Part shown: positions 22,890 through 34,020 of the stretch, piece after piece
How positions within the stretch are numbered: position 1 is the stretch's first letter
How the letters are laid out: every line of letters begins with the position of its first letter
Source of the DNA: Tupaia tana
Taxonomy: Eukaryota > Chordata > Mammalia > Scandentia > Tupaiidae
Assembly: GCA_026018925.1 (NCBI GenBank)
Contig: JAKSZU010000005.1
Coordinates: 24,988,779 to 25,052,778 of the forward strand
DNA length: 64,000 nucleotides
Reading direction: 5' to 3'
Translations under genes and position numbers: made by a program
The notes under the pieces: generated by a model
Told to the model about the DNA's origin: nothing
Seen by the model: only the letters and a program-made list of their open reading frames with translations
Database searches by the model: none

Positions 22890-23092
22890 GTGGACCAGAC
22901 AGTGGTGCAACAGTGAAATGTGACACTCTGAGACAATCCCACGTGGAAAAGTTCCCAGTTCAAGCCTAGAGACCTCCCTGAGTATGCCAGGCACACGTGT
23001 CCATGATCCAAGGCTAGCTGAAGGCTGGGGTGGATCGTGGCATCAAGACCTTGTTAGGGTGCTTCTTTCTCATGAAATAAATAAATAAACTT
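22890..23092 (+). repeat. tRNA-like SINE of a separate family (with GGCTAGCTGAAGG tail block)
   Basis: Head GACCAGACAGTGGTGCAACAG, B-box-like CAGTTCAAGCC at 22957-22967, then CATGATCCAAGGCTAGCTGA and an (AAAT)n tail. The CATGATCC-GGCTAGCT block recurs in the element at 45300-45480. Confidence 0.6.
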
Positions 23093-23725
23093 AAAGAAAA
23101 AGAGAGACACTAGGATGAACTCTATGGAACTGGCTTTTTTTTGGTGAAATAACTGTGAATTGTTCTCAATAGATCAACGAATAAGAGAAATAAGCAAATG
23201 TAAACTTTTGCATGTGTGTATTCATGTCTTCGCTAGCTGTGTTCATCAAGGGGGCTTGGAAATAGTGACATCCCAGTAGCAATAAGCACACCTATACAAG
23301 GTCCTAGTTTCTGAATATCATTCTCCCTAAAAGGAACCAGGGCTCCTTGGAGAAATGGTTGGCCTTGTGACAGGGGCAAGTAGAGAGCCTGGAACACCAC
23401 GTGCCAGGAAGAAAGGGAGGGCTCAAGAATGAGGAAGCACATCAGGAAGACCGGAGCCAGGCTGCAGGTGCTTTCCCTGGCCAGATGAAGGACAATCTGA
23501 GCGTGAAAATTAGTAAGAATGGTAATGGATAATAATCTACTGAATAAAATGGAAATCCTTAAGTTCACACTGAGATTTTCTAATTAATAAATTAGAAGTT
23601 TATTGAAGAAGGGATATTTACAATTCTAAATACATTCACATAAAATGCTTATATACTACAAAGGAGGAAAGGTTGGCTTATCAGTGGAGAACTCTCAGAA
23701 ACATCGCCTTAATCAAGAGTTCAGC
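23093..23725. other. Intron 6 stretch, nothing recognised
   Basis: No nameable repeat or gene. Confidence 0.35.
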
Positions 23726-23832
23726 ATGCTCACTTCAGAAGCACACATACAAAAACTGGAACGATACAGAGAAGACTAGCATGGCCCCTGTGCAAGGATG
23801 ACACACAAATTCGTGAAGCGTTCCTTATTTTT
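23726..23832 (+). pseudogene. U6 snRNA pseudogene
   Basis: Near full-length match to U6 snRNA (about 107 bp). GGAACGATACAGAGAAGA (23759-23776), AGCATGGCCCC and CAAATTCGTGAAGCGTTCC are intact; the 5' stem-loop has several changes (CACTTCAGAAGCACAC) and one base is missing. No TATA box is visible about 30 bases upstream and no proximal element is apparent, so it is taken as a retro-copy rather than an active pol III gene. U6 normally pairs with U4/U2 in the spliceosome. Confidence 0.92.
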
Positions 23833-24649
23833 AATAAAGCATCCGCTCCTCACTGGGGCACAGGAAAAAAAAAGAGAGAGAGAGAGAGTTCAGCGATACC
23901 ACCACCACTAATGAGGGTTAACGTGGCCTCTGACTACCCTTAGGAAGGCCTGTTTGCAATGATGGTGCTTATTTAGCATCTGGGAATTAGATTCATTCCC
24001 TAATCGGTAAGGGTGTTTCACTGTGTCTACACTGTTTGGGAAAAAAAAAAAAAAAAAAAAAAAGATGGTTTATGCTGAATACCTGCTTACCTTCTGTGAA
24101 TCTGGAATTTTGGTGCACATTAGCCAGAGGGTGCCTTCGTGACCAGCCCTCAATAAACGCCCCGGCACTGAGTCTGGGATGAGCTCCCCGTATTGTCTTG
24201 TGTGTCTCCTTCTAGGACACTCGCTCTACAAAGTTGCTGACTTTCCCCTTTGCTGACTGTGCTGCGTAACCTTTCCTTACAGTAAGTGTCAGTAGCAGGC
24301 ACAACTCCATGCTCAGTACTATGAGTTCTTCTAGGAAATCACCACACTTAGGAGTGGTCTTGGGAATGCCAAAACACAGGGGACAAATCAGAATCGTGTG
24401 TGACACAGCAGACTGCCGTGAGGAGAACAGAGCATAGCTTCTTTAAGATTCCTATCTACAATATATAACCTGAAACTAATCATGAGAAAACATGAGACAA
24501 ACCCACTTGAGGGATGTTGTACAAAATAACTAGCCTGTGATTTCCAAAAGAATCAAGATCATTAAAGTCAAGAAAAGACTTTGGAACTGTTCTAAATTAA
24601 AAAAAAAAAAAAAAAAAGAAAGAAAGAAAGAAATATATAAAGGGATATG
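23833..24649. other. Unassigned, possibly LTR-like around 23930-24420
   Basis: A sense AATAAA in CAGCCCTCAATAAACGCCCC (24145-24164) followed by CACTGAGTCTGGGATGAG recalls the R/U5 part of an old LTR. No clear TG...CA ends. Contains A23 (24041-24063) and A18 (24600-24617) runs. Confidence 0.3.
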
Positions 24650-24932
24650 AGGACCAGTCTTGTAGCCTAGCAGTTAAGTGTTGTACATCAGGTGCTAGAC
24701 CCTACATGGCTGACGGCAGTTCAAATCCCAGCCCCAGTGCTTTGAAAAACATGCTGGGCATATATGTGTGCATGTTCAAAATCTCGATGGGATAGAGAAA
24801 TGTAGGAAAAGAATTGTGGTATGATCACACCTCATCGCCCATTGTGGGGATGCATTTTCTATTTCTCTCTCTCTCTTTCTCTCTGCCAAGTTACATAACC
24901 TCTGGCAATTAATAAAAAAGAGACAGAGAGAT
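24650..24932 (+). repeat. Old tRNA-SINE
   Basis: Head with A-box-like TAGCCTAGCAG and B box CAGTTCAAATCCC (24717-24729). Body hairpin reads ACCTCATCGCCCATTGTGGGGATG. Ends in AATAAAAAAG. Confidence 0.85.
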
Positions 24933-25707
24933 AAACACCAAATACCAAATGCAATGTGTAATTCTGGACTGGATCCTCCTTCCATAAAGGCATCACTGGA
25001 ATATCGAGTTATTCCAAAGGGTTTAATAATCTCTGGGGTTACAACAGTATGTCAATGTTACTTTCCTGATTTGGAAGAATATGGGTAAATAGGAAAATTT
25101 CCTTGTTGGTACAAAGTATCTATTAAAACGTGCCCAGGTTTGTGATGCATTTATCAGTAAGTTTCTCTTAAACGGTTTAGGGTTAAAAAGGATTCTTGGC
25201 ACTAGTCATACAACTTTTCTCTTTATTTAAAGTAGTTAGAAAATAAGAAGTAAAGTGATCATGACGACAAAGATCCCATTCCTTGGCACCAAACCAGTCT
25301 TAACAGCACACCGAGAGAACAGCCAGCCACATCCCAGGCAGGAATGGCAGACACTGGAATGTGGCCAAGGGCAATCCTTCTCCCTCACCACTCTTCACCG
25401 AGAAAAAAGTCCAATCATCAGGAAAGGTTCAAAGCCCAGCATTATAACTGTCCTGGTTTATGATTATTAAGCAATCACTAAACACGGAAAACCAACTGAG
25501 GGTACAGAATTTTTGTAACAAAGGCATTGAGTAGAATATCAGCTATCTAGTAATACTTAATGAGCCTTAAAATGTTGTTGATAAAATGAACAATTTTTAC
25601 TCATTGTAAACTTTCATAAATCACCTTCAGCTAGGAAAGCCCATCTACAATATCTATTTAGTGATCCTAAGAATCACTAAAACTTAAAAAAAAAAGCACT
25701 AAATTAC
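24933..25707. other. Intron 6 end, nothing recognised
   Basis: No repeat family identified; 25690-25707 is the exon 6 donor side (GTAATTTAGTG on the minus strand). Confidence 0.35.
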
Positions 25708-25791
25708 CGTTTGTGTGCTTCCTGTTTGCTGCGACACTCTTCACAGTAATATTTGTATTCACTGCATAGTGTTTCTGTGTTGCTAAAACCC
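25708..25791 (-). CDS. USP12: USP12 coding exon 6, residues 217-245
   Basis: 84 bases: last base of Arg217, 27 codons [19 protein letters not shown] to EAHK, then two bases of Arg245. Acceptor ATACAG, donor GTAATT. Cys233 and Cys236 (CEEC) are the second zinc pair of the USP fingers subdomain, matching Cys186/Cys189 from exon 4. [21 protein letters not shown] is USP12-like; USP46 differs at several of these residues. Confidence 0.97.
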
Positions 25792-25854
25792 CTGTATAAA
25801 ATTAAAAATAAGTTTACTTTGCATATACCAGAAAAGCACGTATTCATTTAAAAA

Positions 25855-26998
25855 TATGCTCGCATGCTGCATAATGACATTTAGTCATCGTACAGTATAC
25901 ACAATGATAATCCCATAATATTATAATGGGACTGAAAAATTCCCATTGCCTAGTGACATCACAGCCATCCTAAACACTCAAGCATAGCTCATCACTCGTG
26001 TGTTGTGGTGATGCTGGTGTAAACAAACTTGCACTGCCAGGCATACACACGTACAGCACATACGGCAGTGTACTTGGTCATGATAACTATGTTACTGGTG
26101 TATATATTTACTACTCTGTACTTTTCATCTTTAGCGTACACTCCTACTTATTTTAAGTGTACTGTAAAACAGGACGCATTAGCCCATTACCGTCTCGTAC
26201 ATCATGTGTTCACGCCTCTGGATGGCGTCACTTTCTCTTGCCCTTGGCTTAACCTCACGTTGTTTTGTTCACCATGGCCCTTTCAGTGAACAAGACGTGG
26301 AGGTAGAGGACAGTGACCCTGGTAATCATGACCCTGCATAGGCCTACGCTGTGTCTGTGTGTCTTAGCTCTTAACAAAAATGTTTTTAAACTTTTAAATT
26401 AAAATAGAAAAAACTTACAGAATAAGTATATAAAGAAATATTTTTACAGCTATAGAATAAATTGTATTTTAAGTGGTGTTTTGTTACAAAAGAGTTAAAT
26501 TTAAGAACTTGATAAAGTAAATAAGCTAATATATTATTGAAGAAAGAAAAGTACTTTTATAAACTTAGTGTAATCTAAGTGTACAGTGTTTATAAAGCCC
26601 ACAGCAGAGTATGGTAATGTCCCAGGCCTTCCCATTCGCTCAACACTCACTTCCTGACTCACCCGTAACCACTTCCAGTCCTGCAAGCTCCATTCATGGT
26701 AAATACCCTATAGTATACCACTTTTAATCTCTTATACCGTATTTTAAACAGCTCCTTTTCTGTGTTTAGATATACAAATAGCTTTGTATTATAACTACCT
26801 AGCATATTCAGGGGAATAAAGAACAGCTAACGAGGCTTCTGGCCTAGGAGCAACAGGCTATACCACACAACCTAGGTATGACAGGCTGCGCCATCCAGGT
26901 TTGTGTAAATACACTCTATGATGTTCACACAGTGAAGAAATCGCCTGGTGACATGTTTCGTAGAATATATCCCTGTCATTAAGCAGTACATGACTATA
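25855..26998 (+). mobile_element. Tigger-like DNA transposon relic filling intron 5
   Basis: Ends are imperfect inverted repeats: left CATGCTGCATAATGACATT (25863-25881), right GTCATTAAGCAGTACATGAC (26975-26994). Interior includes a transposase-tail-like stretch (26287-26345, GACGTGGAGGTAGAGGACAG) and long AT-rich 3' sequence. Matches my memory of a Tigger (pogo-type) family that is widespread in placental mammals; the exact subfamily is not certain. Non-coding now. Confidence 0.7.
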
Positions 26999-27049
26999 TT
27001 CAGACCAAAAACAGTCACTACTCTTCAAAAGGAATAGCTTCACACATAC

Positions 27050-27126
27050 CTTAAACAGTGAGTAATTGATGTGTTTTGTTCCACGTCAACAGAAAGATCT
27101 AAAAAATCTTCATCTTTACTGCTTAT
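27050..27126 (-). CDS. USP12: USP12 coding exon 5, residues 192-217
   Basis: 77 bases: 25 codons [17 protein letters not shown] to ITHCL, then two bases of Arg217. Acceptor is a run of T then ACAG; donor [15 protein letters not shown] is the conserved USP strand of the palm/fingers boundary. Phase 0 in and 2 out agree with exons 4 and 6. Confidence 0.97.
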
Positions 27127-27437
27127 CTGTAAAAAAAATAAGAAATATTTGACTGCTTCATATTAGTAAGCTACGTTCCCAATTCACAGAGTTAAATGTG
27201 TTCTATTATTTGTAGTTAAGTATGTAAACAATTACGTCTCCTCAAGTTTGAAGAAAACTACTTGATCTGGATAATGCAAAAGGACAGTGAATAAATAACC
27301 CTTATCATATGTACAGGTAGAACACCAAAGTACACACTTAATTGATTCTCTTACTGGCAAAGGCTAGCATGACATGAAATTTCATTACTTTCTAAAATCT
27401 TAGTGTTCCGTTAAAGCATAAAATAAAATGTATCATA
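27127..27437. other. Intron 4, part next to exon 5, nothing recognised
   Basis: AT-rich intronic sequence including the polypyrimidine tract of the exon 5 acceptor. Confidence 0.4.
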
Positions 27438-27450
27438 TACACTGATTCTT

Positions 27451-27726
27451 TTTTTTTTTTTTTTTTTCTTTTTTTGGAGAGGTTTTTGCTATAGGGCGCG
27501 TGCGCTCGCCAGACAGACAGAGAGAGACAGAGAGATAGAAAGCAGGAAATCACCCCCCAGGGGGGATGGCCACGCCGCAATCCCTTCTCCTCCATTCTCC
27601 TCTTGGGATCTTGGGCACGCACGCACACGCACCCGGCGTGAGTTTAAGCCGCCGGGTCCGGGACTCGAACCGTGGTCGACTACGTGGGAGTCCAGCGACA
27701 TAGCCATTACGCTAACTGCTGGTCCC
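27451..27726 (-). repeat. Young long tRNA-SINE, near consensus
   Basis: Perfect duplication TACACTGATTCTT at 27438-27450 and 27727-27739. Intact A box, B box (GGTTCGAGTCC) and hairpin (CACCCCCCAGGGGGGATGG). Confidence 0.96.
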
Positions 27727-27746
27727 TACACTGATTCTTAAAAAGC

Positions 27747-27925
27747 TCAGGCCGAGGCTGAGCCGTGGCAGGCTGCACTGGTAGATGCTACTACTCAGCA
27801 GACCGAGGCCACATGGGAGACCTGGGTTGGATTCCCAGCCCACTTGTAGCCTATGGTCTCGGCTACTGGGCAGGTAGACACAGTAGGATAACAACACAGC
27901 AACACTCTGTCTTAACGTTTAAAAC
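27747..27925 (+). repeat. Unassigned tRNA-like SINE
   Basis: CTGCACTGGTAGATGC and B-box-like GGGTTGGATTCCCAGCC (27824-27840), then TATGGTCTCGGCTACTGGGC. Not the main SINE family; resembles Pol III-derived repeats with a tRNA-like head. Confidence 0.5.
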
Positions 27926-28042
27926 AAAAGGCCAGGGTATGTTACCTACACTGTTTTATCATTTAAGAAAAGAATTCTCCAAAAAGACAAATTATATTCT
28001 TCACTTAAGACCTACTTTTTTTCCTCATAAAAACACAATATA

Positions 28043-28337
28043 GGGAACCAGCAGTTAGCATAATGGCTATGTCGCTGGACTCCCACGTAGTCGACCGAGG
28101 TTCACGTCCTGGACCCGGTGGCTTAAAACTCACGCCGGGCGCGTGTGCATGCGTGCCCAAGATCCTGAGAGGAGAATGGAGGAGAAGGGATTGCGGTGTG
28201 ACCATCCTCCCTGGGGGGGTGATTTCTCGCTTTCTGTCTCTATGTCTCTCTCTGTCTGTCTGGCGAGCGCACGCACCCTATAGCGAAAAACCCCTCTTAA
28301 AAAAAGAAAACAAAAAAACAAAAAACAAAAACAAAAA
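28043..28337 (+). repeat. Young long tRNA-SINE
   Basis: Complete copy; duplication ACACAATATA (ends at 28042 and 28350). Tail is A-rich with CAAAAA units. Confidence 0.93.
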
Positions 28338-28349
28338 CACACACAATAT

Positions 28350-29189
28350 AAAGTTTTATTTGATGTGTATATAAATCAGCTTATCAAAAACAATGTTCTT
28401 CTGGCTCTTTTGAATTGAAATAGGACAGAAGTTTAGACATAAATGACTCGGCTATTTCCTTCAGTGGTCTAATCCCAAGGTGAGCATGTGCAGGGGACAA
28501 GTCTGACTCAGTTTCCTGGGGCTCCCATCCATGCTGGTTGTAAACTCAGCAGCCAAACGATTTCCTGTTTTCATACTGCATTGATGATATAAGATCGGTA
28601 TCACTGAGTTGTGGTAGATGGTGTGGCTGTGCGTATCACACACTTATGCAGATGTGAGTAAATGGGCACTGTGCACACTGTAGCTTATGGACAGTGTGAG
28701 GGAGTTTTGAGAGTGATTTTGACCCTCTGTAATTTCTACACTGAGCTACCCCTAAGGACCTAGACCCCCACATAAGATGCCATTCCACTGTACAGTAAAA
28801 AGAGTAGTAAGGACGAAACAACTGAATGGGGTCTCAAAAAATTCAGTGAAAATCACCAGAGAGGAAGGAGAACATATGTGTGTGGGGAGAAATAACTAGC
28901 CCCGTGCTGGCTGGTAGGTAGGGTGACAAGAGACAGTATGGCAGAGGGAGCTGAAGCTAGATGCAGTGGTCTGTGTGTCAACTAAAGAGAAGATTCAAGT
29001 CATGTTTTTCAAAAAGAGGTCTGTATTTCTCAAAATGAAGTTCTCAGACATTGTCTTGGATCTTTATTTTAAATTTTCACTTTTATGATAACATAAAAAC
29101 CGTGACATAAAGGAACTCTGGGTCCTCGGGATGTATTTGGGTTACTAGGTTTATATTTGCAATTGTGTTGGTGCCAGGTGGTACTTTTA
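28350..29189. other. Intron 4 stretch, nothing recognised
   Basis: No repeat family that I can name. Confidence 0.35.
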
Positions 29190-29202
29190 AAAGTGGTTGT
29201 GA

Positions 29203-29384
29203 GGGCCAGCAGGTGGCATGGTGACTGAGGCAATGGAATTCCTACATGGCCAACTGCAGTTCAAGTCCCAGATTTGGTGGCTTGCTTTCTCGCTCTCCCT
29301 CTGTCTTTCACTGGCAGAACTCAGTGAAAATAATAATAATAGTAATAATTAATTAATTAATTAATTAATTCTTAAAAAAAAAAA
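29203..29384 (+). repeat. Short-form tRNA-SINE
   Basis: Head AGGGCCAGCAGGTGGCATGG, B box GTTCAAGTCCC, then directly GGTGGCTTGCTTTCTCGC without the hairpin body. Tail (AAT)n(TTAA)n. Duplication AAGTGGTTGTGA / AAGTGGATGTGA. Confidence 0.9.
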
Positions 29385-29616
29385 AAAGTGGATGTGAACG
29401 CGTCTAGCCGCTGTTAGGCCAATCTGTCCTGATATCATGTCACACCAAGTATCAGAAGACATGTGTCTAAAACTCAGGGGAAAAGGGGTTCTAGGCTGGG
29501 CATCTGCCCTTGGGACTCATGTAATCATAAAAATGGACCAGGAGCCTCCCACTGCAGAGTGAGAAGCAACCCTCAAGATGAAACCCTAGTGAACACTGAC
29601 ATTTAAGGGATATAGA

Positions 29617-29885
29617 GGGCTGGTCCCACGGCCTAGTGGTTGAGAGAGCTGGACAAAGATCAAAGACACATCTTATTCATGTGAGCATGGCTGACTGTAT
29701 GAGTCAAATCCCAGCAAGCCACAGTGACTTGAAACAGATGTCAGGTATGTGTGCCTGTATGCCCCAAATCCTAAGAGGAAGAGGAGAGGAGACCATGGCA
29801 TGACCACATCTCCCACTGGGGGAGGGTGCTTTCTTCCTCCTCCCCATCTTCTCCCCTTGAGCGCATATACCCTCTGGGAATTTTT
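29617..29885 (+). repeat. Old tRNA-SINE
   Basis: GGGCTGGTCCCACGGCCTAG head; a 25-bp extra segment lies between the A and B boxes; hairpin CTCCCACTGGGGGAGGG. Confidence 0.75.
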
Positions 29886-31469
29886 TTTTTTTTTTTCAAA
29901 GAATAGATGAGAAAAGAAAAGGCAATGAGATCTAGAAGAAACCCTCACAGAACAAAGACTACTACCAGAAGGGATACTAAAGAAAGCAGCCTCCTATGCT
30001 GGAGACGTTAGTAACTGCACACTGCACTAAGCTCCTGAAAGCCCATCCCCAAACCTCTCCCACACCCGCCTGGGTTAGCGCTACAGCTCTCTGGCTTACA
30101 TGACATCCCCTGCATTTACCTATACCAAAACACACTGTGCTGGAACTGCCTATGTGCCAGCCAGTCTTCACTACTCTACGAGCACACTGAGATCAAAGCC
30201 ATGTCTTACTCATCACCTACCTCCCTCTACACATCTTCTACCTGGGTAGTAGGTGTGTAAATATGATGTAATACTGAACAAAGAAACTATATATATTTAC
30301 TTTGAGAAACCCTGGATGTCAACCCTTCAGCTTAGTTTGATAAAGAAACGGTAATATGATCATTTACTGAATCTCAGATTATAAGTAAGTAGTCTCAATT
30401 CATACTCTTAATTTTTGGAAAACTATCTGCAAACATGTAATGCAGACCACAGAGGACCTGATGAAGAAGAGGTAGAAGGATTTTTATCTATCCTTTATGA
30501 ATCACATTAATAATTAATCAGTATGAACAAGAATAGCTGATATCAGCTTTTCCTTCAAAAATGTTGAACCTCCACTCCCTGCTTCCTCAGCCTACAAAAT
30601 AAACTTCAAAGGCTTGGGAAGAGTGTCCCAAAGGCCTGTACGTAGGGTCCCCAAAACTACCTCACCAGCCTCACTCACTACTGTATTTCTCAACAGGTTA
30701 ATAAGCAAATGCAACTATTTGTTTCGTTGAAGAAGGCCGAATCATACATATTCTGACATCTACTATAGATCAAATCATGATACAATGAACACCAAGCAAC
30801 TGTTGTTAGCTATTTCAACTGAATACTGCTCTAATCATTGGGCAGTATATTCAGTTAGGATAACATTTTTTTAAAAAGATACATCATAAAAACTTGATTT
30901 GACTGAGTAAAGATTAGTATTGAGCCCAAATCCTAACATCTGTCCAGTCAAGCCCATACTGCAATTAACTAATGGTTAGGACAAGAAAAGAGCACGCAGA
31001 GATTTCCTTCCTCTGACCCCCGGATGTCTTCACAGCCTGCTGCTGCTGTGTGCACACACTCAGTTATATGCCTTGATTTGACAGAGGTTCACCACTAAGA
31101 ATTTATTCAGAAAAGATATTTATTTACCAGTTTTTGTGTCCTTCATTCATTAAAATTACACTATTGACAGTGATCATTTTGCAAATGTCTATTGTTAAAA
31201 AGATAATGCATAACCAACAGCCAAAAGATCACTCACTGGTGTAAGTAACAGCTTTTATTTCAAGATTGTATCTTTTTAGTCATGATTGAACCAAAAAGAC
31301 ATGCTGAATGAATGAATACCATTTACATTAGGACCCCTCCCAGCAAGAAATACTTAAGAGAAATATAGAACAAAATATGTATATAATCGGTTAGGAGGAA
31401 AAACTACCAAACTCAGATAAAAGAAATCAAAGAAGAGGTAAATAAAACTTGATATTGTCAAGATGTTAT
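29886..31469. other. Intron 4 stretch of 1.6 kb, nothing recognised
   Basis: One of the longest parts of the introns without a SINE. AT-rich, no open frame with coding character. Confidence 0.4.
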
Positions 31470-32142
31470 TTCTTGATCTACAGATTCAGCAACATCCTAA
31501 TCAAAATTCCAGCAAGATATCTCATGGTTATTGAAAAACTGAATCTAAAAGTTTATATGGAAAAGGCAAAAGACCTAGAATGGTCAACTTAGCATTGAAA
31601 AAGAAGAAAGGCAAAAGACTGACACTATCAGACTGTAGGATTTACTGTAAGGCTATAGGAATCAAGACTGTGTAGGACTGGCAAAAGAACAGCAAATAGA
31701 CCAATGGAACAGAATACAGAGGCCCCTCTTTATACATAAAGAAATACAACCACACAAATAAATCAACTTATCTTTGACCAAGCAGTAAGGGCAATTTAAT
31801 GGAGAACAGTCTTTTTAACAAATGGTGCTTGTACGAGTGAACATCCGCATGAAAAAAGTCTAGTCACAGCCCTTATAACTTCTTGCATAAAAATTAACTC
31901 AAAATGGATTCAGGCCTAAATATAAAATGCAAAACTATCAAACTCCAGGATAAAAAATCTAGGTGACCTTGGGTCTGTGGATTAGTTTTTAGATAAAACA
32001 CCAAAAGTATGATCCATAAAAGAAAAAGTTGGACTTCATTAACATTAAAAACTTCTGTTCTGTCAAGAATGAAAAGACAAGCCAGAGACTGGGAGAAAAT
32101 ATTCCAAAAGGCTGATCTGAAAATGCACTGGTATTCAAAAAT

Positions 32143-32252
32143 ACTAGGTGGTTGTGAAAGTCATACCTAGTATTTTAGATGTAGTCAATGGAAGTATTTT
32201 TCTATTTTTTTAATGCAAGAATGTATCATGACTTTCCCAATGATCCAATATA
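32143..32252 (+). mobile_element. Mariner-type MITE (family 1), diverged
   Basis: AGGTGGTTGTGAAAGTCAT at the left end and ATCATGACTTTCCCAATGAT near the right end are inverted. Inserted in the L1. Confidence 0.65.
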
Positions 32253-32296
32253 ACAAGAAGATCCACTTAAAACAAGCACACACCATTTAAAAATGA

Positions 32297-32530
32297 GGGC
32301 CATCCACCCTAGCCTAATGGTAAAGGGAACCAGATTCCACAAGGCTCACTATAGTTTGAATCCCAGCCCTAGGAGGCTTGAAAAAATACTCCAGGCATGT
32401 GTACATGCACATCCCCAATCTCGACCGGATGGATAAGGGACTGCAGTGTGATCATGCCCCATCATGGGGCAATGCTTTCTCTCTCTCCTTCTCTCTGGCT
32501 AGCTGACACACGGACCCTCTAGCAATTAAA
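32297..32530 (+). repeat. Old tRNA-SINE
   Basis: A box TAGCCTAATGG, B box AGTTTGAATCCC; hairpin is GCCCCATCATGGGGC, a clean stem of different sequence from the young form. Confidence 0.85.
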
Positions 32531-32544
32531 AACTGAACCAAAGA

Positions 32545-32803
32545 GGGGCCAGCAGAAGGCACAGTGGTTAAGGTGCTGGACTCCCACCCACATGGTCAAT
32601 CATGGTTCAAGTCAGCAGCCTGAAATTAACACCTGATGTGTGTATGCATGTCTACAGCCCCCACAGGAGAATGGAAATAAGGTATTATGGCATGGCCAGC
32701 CCCCCTGGGAGGTAGCTTCTCCCTTCCTCTTTCTCATTGTCTCTATGTCTCCGGTAAGCTCAAACACCCAGTAGCAAAAATCTCTCTTAAAAAAGAAAAA
32801 AAA
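32545..32803 (+). repeat. tRNA-SINE, intermediate
   Basis: GGGGCCAGCAGAAGGCACAG head; B box present with the following CC lost; hairpin AGCCCCCCTGGGAGG. Duplication AAAAACTGAA at both ends, so it targeted the A-rich tail of the preceding SINE. Confidence 0.88.
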
Positions 32804-33793
32804 CTGAATGGAAGACATTTTAGTAAGGAAGCTATACGAATGGCTGCTAATAAGCATATGAAAAGCCCATCCTCCTCCTCATCATCATCGGCTATCACTG
32901 GAGACTTGCAAATTAAAACACGGTATCACTACACAACTATCAGAATGGCCAAAATCCAAAACGCTGACACCATCAAATGCTGACGTGGATGTTGAGAAAC
33001 AAGAATTGTTACTCACGGCTGACTGGAATAGAAAACAGCACAGCCACTTTAAAAGACACATGGTAGTTTCTTACAGGGAGAAACATACTCTGATCTTATG
33101 ATCCAGCAACTGTACTCGGTATTTACCCAAAGGAGTTGAAAATATATGTTCGTATGAAAACTTTTACACAGATGTGTATAGCAGTTTACTCAAAATCGCC
33201 AAAACTTGAAAGCAAGCAAGATACCCTTCAGTAGGTGAATGGATAAAAAAAAAACTTGATACACCATACAGTGTAATGTTATTCAAGAATTTTAAAGAAA
33301 AGCCAAGCCACGAAAAGAAATGAACAAATCTACAATGCACACTGCTAAGTGGAAGGAGTCAATCTGAAAAGACTGAATAATATGTGACTCCAACTATAAA
33401 ACATTCTAAAAAAGTAAAAATACACAGACAGTAGAATCATCAGTGGCTGCCATGAGTTAGAACAGAGAGACAAATGAACACGTAAAGTAGAGAGGACTTT
33501 CAGGGCAGGGAAACGGTTCCGTATGATACTATACAATGGTGACACAAGTCATTATACATTTGTCACCACCAAAACAGAGACCACTACTATTAACTACTGA
33601 TTGTAATTAATGATGTATCAGTATCGGCTGGCTGAATGAGACAAATGCAGTATATTAATACCAGGTGTTAATAACAGGGGGAGTGGAGGAGGGGACTTAG
33701 AGGAAAAACATAGGAACTCTGTACTTTGCCCTCAATTTTTCTGTTAACTTAAAGGGGAAAGAGAAAAAAAAAAAAAAAAAAAAAGACGGTTCC

Positions 33794-34020
33794 TGGGGCC
33801 ACCTGGGACCTGGTAGTTAAGATGGCTGCATTCCACATCACCAACTAAGCAGTTTGAGTGCTGGACTCAGGGGCTCAAGAAATGCATCGGGCCTGTGTGT
33901 GTGTGTGTTCTCCAAATCCTGAGAGAATGGAGGGGAAGGGATTGTGGCATAGCCATCCATCCTGGTGGTTGTCTCCCCCTCACCCTACCCCCCGACTCTA
34001 TCAGGAGAATACACAAAAAA
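33794..34020 (+). repeat. Old tRNA-SINE, 3' decayed
   Basis: GGGGCCACCTGGGACCTGGTAG head right after the L1 poly-A; GAGAATGGAGGGGAAGGGATTG block is intact; hairpin lost (CATCCATCCTGGTGG). Confidence 0.8.

Larger units (their letters stand above)
31470..33784 (+). repeat. L1 3' part with poly-A tail, interrupted by a MITE and two SINEs
   Basis: Sense L1 ORF2 C-terminal region at 31480-32140 (GACCAATGGAACAGAATACAG near 31700, AAAACTATCAAACTCC), resuming at 32805-33300 (GCAAATTAAAAC, TATCAGAATGGCCAAAATCC), then a 3' UTR to an A run ending at 33784. Interrupted by elements at 32143-32252, 32297-32530 and 32545-32803. Frame broken. Confidence 0.85.

Noticed and set aside
27451..27726. Functional tRNA genes at the A/B box matches
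   Set aside because: They sit in SINEs with poly-A tails and target-site duplications, and do not fold as intact tRNAs with a proper acceptor stem.
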